From assembly GCF_001404515.1 (NCBI RefSeq), contig NZ_CXWE01000015.1, positions 1 through 64,000 on the forward strand: 64,000 bases of DNA. Direction: 5' to 3'. Shown piece after piece: positions 61,671-64,000 of the stretch. Made by a program: the position numbers and the translations under genes. The stretch's first letter is position 1, and the number at the start of each line of letters is the position of its first letter. Source of the DNA: Roseibium album. Lineage in GTDB: Bacteria > Pseudomonadota > Alphaproteobacteria > Rhizobiales > Stappiaceae. The notes beneath the pieces are model-generated. The model was given only the letters and a program-made list of their open reading frames with translations. It did not search any database and was not told the origin of the DNA.

Positions 61671-62644
61671 CGAGGTGGTCTCCTGCTGAAAATGTGGTTC
61701 GGGATGGATGTCGATTGCCGCACGACGAGCTGCATTGGCACGGTTTCCCCCTCGTGATCCGGCATGTTGCCGCTGATTTTGGCGGAGATGATATCAATCG
61801 CTCTGCTTGCGATTTCGTCGACATTCTGGGCAACTGTCGTAAGTGCCGGATGCATGATCGATGAGAACGACATATCATCGAAACCGGTCAGGCTGACCTG
61901 ATCGGGAACGGATATTTGCGTGCGCATCAGTTCCGTGCGTACCTGAAGAGCAATCAGGTCGGAAGTGGTCATGATCGCCGTTGCACCCGTCTGAACCATG
62001 GCGACCGATTTCTCAACACCTGCATCTCCCCAGAATACGTCGACACCAATGTCGGATGGCAGCGCATCGGTCATGCCGGCAATGCGATCGCGTTGCACTT
62101 CCGAGACCTGATCTCCGCCAAGGATCACCACCTTGCGATGTCCGATATCCAAAATGTGCCGCGCAACCAGGGCACCGCCGCCCGAGTGATCGGCCGAAAC
62201 CGAATTCCCGGGATCTGAAGCTGTGTTCAGGACAGCGACCGGCACGGGCATAGGATCCGGCGTCGTCCCCTTCTGTGGAACGACGATGAGCCCATCCACA
62301 CCTCTGTCCAGTAGCCTTCGCAAGGCTTCGCTTTGCTCATCTGCACTGCCGCGCGAATCCGCGATCAGAATTCCGAGTTTTCGTTTGTCCGCTTGAATTG
62401 ACAGTGTTTGGGCAATGCGCGGAAATAGCGGGTTGGTAAGATCCGGCATCACGAGACCCAGTATGCCGGTCTGCCCGGTCTTGAGTGCACGCGCCGCAAT
62501 GCTGGGGCGATATCCGAGCTCTTCCGCCCTGGTCTGGATGCGCGTGACCAACTCCTGCGAAACACGCCCCTTGCCGGTCAACGCATTCGAAATTGTTGCG
62601 GTCGACACGCCCATGTCGCTTGCGATTTGCTTGATGCTGACCAT
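61667..62644 (-). CDS. LacI-family transcriptional regulator of the salvage operon
   Basis: 325 residues. HTH SIKQIASDMGVSTATISNAL with hinge EELGYRPSIAARALKTGQ; effector domain with GILGLVMPDLTNPLFPRIAQ and LTGFDDMSFSSIMHPALTTV. It is the first gene of the operon, coupled to the binding-protein gene, so it regulates its own transcript. Two candidate TTAA-CG-TTAA operators lie just upstream (62656 and 62702). The related PurR is a purine repressor, but this protein's effector is unknown. Confidence 0.93.
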   Translation of the reverse strand: MVSIKQIASDMGVSTATISNALTGKGRVSQELVTRIQTRAEELGYRPSIAARALKTGQTGILGLVMPDLTNPLFPRIAQTLSIQADKRKLGILIADSRGSADEQSEALRRLLDRGVDGLIVVPQKGTTPDPMPVPVAVLNTASDPGNSVSADHSGGGALVARHILDIGHRKVVILGGDQVSEVQRDRIAGMTDALPSDIGVDVFWGDAGVEKSVAMVQTGATAIMTTSDLIALQVRTELMRTQISVPDQVSLTGFDDMSFSSIMHPALTTVAQNVDEIASRAIDIISAKISGNMPDHEGETVPMQLVVRQSTSIPNHIFSRRPPR

Positions 62645-62655
62645 CGAACCCTCTT

Positions 62656-62671
62656 GCTTTAACGATTAAGC
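62656..62671. promoter_or_regulatory. LacI-type operator (GCTTTAACGATTAAGC)
   Basis: 16-base imperfect palindrome centred on CG, 12 bases upstream of the lacI start codon. It pairs with the second site 46 bases away and fits the TTAAnCGnTTAA type bound by LacI-family proteins. Autoregulation of the salvage operon is inferred. Confidence 0.6.
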
Positions 62672-62701
62672 AATCAAGTTCCATCCAAGTCAACGGCTAA
62701 G

Positions 62702-62713
62702 TTAATCGATTAA
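62702..62713. promoter_or_regulatory. LacI-type operator (TTAATCGATTAA)
   Basis: A perfect 12-base palindrome, 58 bases upstream of lacI, with the same TTAA-CG-TTAA pattern as the site at 62656. The spacing of about 46 bases, close to a whole number of helical turns, would allow cooperative binding. Confidence 0.65.
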
Positions 62714-62979
62714 TCAAAATTTTGACGCAAGAACCCAAAAAGTGCAAATGGGACGATCCCACGCTCGCCTTGCCATTGGCCCATGAACGCAAGTTCCAGG
62801 ATGTTGCTTGTGATGCGTCACACAATAACGGTGACTACCGGCTCGAGACGCAAGGCAGAACGGATATTTCTGGCAAGCTGTGATGGTGGGACCGTGGAGC
62901 CCGTTGAGCCTCTCAAACGGTTCCAAGGGCGACACGCCTGATCGACTTCACCGAGTTAACCGGCGATCAGCCATATGGC

Positions 62980-63708
62980 TCAGCTGTGACGCCTGAGCGG
63001 CCGCAGTCCGGGATCAGCCGTAGCGTTTGTGTCAAAAGGATCTGCGGTACCGAGAGCTTCCAGTTTCTTGACCTCGATCACGGCCTGCGTCCTGCTTGAA
63101 ACACACAATTTGCGCAGGATTTCCGAGACGTGCGCCTTGACCGTCGTTTCACCGACCTGAAGCTCATAGGCAATCTGCTTGTTGAGCAAGCCGCTGCAGA
63201 TCATTTGCAATACCCGGATCTGTTGCGGTGTCAGACTGGACAGTCGCGCGATCATTTTCCGGGTCTGATCGTCAATCGGTTCATCATCGGTGTCGTTATA
63301 GTTCTCCGGCAAATAAGTGGCACCGTTCATTACCTGTTGTATCGCCTGCGCCAGCGTTGTCTTTTTCGATGACTTTGGAACAAACCCCGCTGCACCATAG
63401 GCCATGGCCTGGGCAATGATGGGCGGATCTTCCGCGCCTGAAACCACGACAACCGGAAGCCGCGGATAATGGGTTCTGAGATGCAATAGTCCGTCCATGC
63501 CTTTGACACCGGGAATGGACAGGTCAAGAAGTGCGAGGTCAAAACCAGAATCGTGATCCAGGAACTCGCAGGCATCGTCGAGCGACGCTGCATCAAGCGT
63601 GTCCGAGTTGGGATAGGCCAGCTCCACGGCACTGTGCAGAGCCTCTCGAAACAAGGGATGATCATCGATGATCAGGAACTTGTTTGCGCCGTCAGTCTCA
63701 AGTGACAT
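62980..63708 (-). CDS. LuxR/NarL-type response regulator
   Basis: About 242 residues from the ATG at 63708, preceded by GGGAGGAAAAGG; the frame extends upstream without support. The receiver domain (about 8-125) has LIIDDHPLFREAL, phospho-acceptor Asp in LALLDLSIPGVKG and Lys in GFVPKSSKK. The C-terminal LuxR HTH (about 160-225) has LTPQQIRVLQMICSGLLNKQ and TVKAHVSEILRKL. It is next to a PQQ-dependent alcohol dehydrogenase gene in the same orientation; regulators of this type (AgmR/ExaE-like) control such enzymes. No sensor kinase within the window. Confidence 0.92.
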   Translation of the reverse strand: MSLETDGANKFLIIDDHPLFREALHSAVELAYPNSDTLDAASLDDACEFLDHDSGFDLALLDLSIPGVKGMDGLLHLRTHYPRLPVVVVSGAEDPPIIAQAMAYGAAGFVPKSSKKTTLAQAIQQVMNGATYLPENYNDTDDEPIDDQTRKMIARLSSLTPQQIRVLQMICSGLLNKQIAYELQVGETTVKAHVSEILRKLCVSSRTQAVIEVKKLEALGTADPFDTNATADPGLRPLRRHS

Positions 63709-63782
63709 GATCCTTTTCCTCCCGGCTTCGGACGATGGGTACCGACAGGTTCTTCGCGCGCAATTTCGCGCCAAAGACGGAT

Positions 63783-63810
63783 CACTTCCGGCGGCAAGCC
63801 GCCGGAAGTG
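63783..63810 (-). terminator. Hairpin terminator of the PQQ dehydrogenase gene
   Basis: Perfect 13-bp inverted repeat CACTTCCGGCGGC / GCCGCCGGAAGTG with a 2-base centre, 15 bases after the dehydrogenase stop. Only a weak T-run (GTCTTTGG) follows on the minus strand. Confidence 0.75.
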
Positions 63811-63825
63811 TCGAACCGTTCCGTC

Positions 63826-64000
63826 TTAGTTCGACGATGCCAGCTGCTTTGGCAGCTTGAACACCCAGATCGAACCACCCTGGTTCAGGTAGTTCACCTT
63901 CTTGGCGACTTCGCCGCCCCAGAGCGGCACAGCACCGCCCCAGCCGGAAGCTACGGCGATGTATTGCTCGCCATCCATGTCCCATGTAATCGGCTGGCCA
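63826..64000 (-). CDS. PQQ-dependent alcohol (methanol/ethanol) dehydrogenase, C-terminal end
   Basis: Partial: only the last 57 codons lie in the window; the rest is beyond the right edge. The text GQPITWDMDGEQYIAVASGW, GGAVPLWGGEVAKK and NQGGSIWVFKLPK, ending at the TAA at 63826, is the conserved last blade of quinoprotein alcohol dehydrogenases of the XoxF/ExaA group. These periplasmic enzymes oxidise primary alcohols with PQQ and calcium or a lanthanide; which metal this one uses depends on residues outside the window. Confidence 0.9.
   Translation of the reverse strand, partial: GQPITWDMDGEQYIAVASGWGGAVPLWGGEVAKKVNYLNQGGSIWVFKLPKQLASSN

Larger units (their letters stand above)
62645..62979. 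other. Intergenic region with the lacI promoter and no gene
   Basis: Holds the two LacI-type operators next to the lacI start. A weak inverted repeat (CCGTTGAG / CTCAAACGG, 62901-62920) behind the response-regulator gene may help termination. No coding frame looks real. Confidence 0.5.

Noticed and set aside
62714..62935. Small minus-strand frame between lacI and the response regulator
   Set aside because: No ribosome-binding site, no motif, and it lies in a region that holds the lacI promoter and operators.

Overview
The window reads as a chromosomal stretch of a marine-type alphaproteobacterium. The evidence is family-level: many ABC and TRAP solute importers, tightly overlapping catabolic operons, rhizobial/Stappiaceae-like IS3 and IS5 transposases, and mostly GC-rich, alphaproteobacterial-looking proteins. 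I cannot name a genus from the sequence alone; Roseibium/Labrenzia-like is a guess. No rRNA, tRNA or CRISPR array was seen.

Layout. (1) 73-13812, minus strand: a tight three-gene operon of two paralogous exported or membrane-anchored proteins of unknown function, followed by a giant (3685 aa) calcium-binding RTX protein with an N-terminal class-3 lipase domain and a type I secretion-like C-terminus. Its upstream end is clearly AT-richer than the rest of the window. (2) 14.3-16.3 kb: a scar zone with an IS3-family element whose transposase is inactivated, plus a fragment of an OmpR-type response regulator. (3) 16.3-32.1 kb: an amino-sugar island. It holds a GntR regulator, a half-length ROK-like protein, a Gfo/Idh oxidoreductase, a complete MalFGEK-type sugar importer, a D-threonine-aldolase-like PLP enzyme, two M81 (MlrC-like) metalloproteins, RidA, an RpiR/MurR regulator, an SDR and a cytosolic GH20 hexosaminidase. 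(4) 32.1-34.6 kb: an IS5-family transposase remnant, an AraC regulator and a divergent SDR. (5) 34.6-43.1 kb: an L-rhamnose-type (possibly other 6-deoxysugar) oxidative pathway with mutarotase, rhamnonate dehydratase, two SDRs and an FrcBCA-like importer. A divergent LacI regulator and three matching palindromic operators go with it.

(6) 43.2-55.3 kb: an amino-compound catabolic region. It has a TRAP importer, a diaminopropionate-ammonia-lyase-like enzyme, two facing Lrp/AsnC regulators, M20 and M24 hydrolases, an Asp/Glu racemase or maleate-isomerase-type enzyme, a GNAT, an HDAC-type acetylpolyamine amidohydrolase and a DAO-family oxidase. Two decayed genes lie here, a beta-keto acid cleavage enzyme (DUF849) and a RidA. 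(7) 55.3-62.7 kb, minus strand: one operon beginning with a LacI regulator, then a Pot-type ABC importer, a nucleoside hydrolase and adenine deaminase, i.e. purine or nucleoside salvage. (8) 63-64 kb: a LuxR-type response regulator and the C-terminus of a PQQ-dependent alcohol dehydrogenase cut by the window edge.

Most of the window is therefore scavenging machinery, each block with its own importer and local regulator. The least explained and most interesting part is the lipase-RTX operon with its tandem paralogous partner proteins. The recurrent half-genes (ROK, DUF849, RidA, OmpR, two transposases) show that the locus is still being remodelled.
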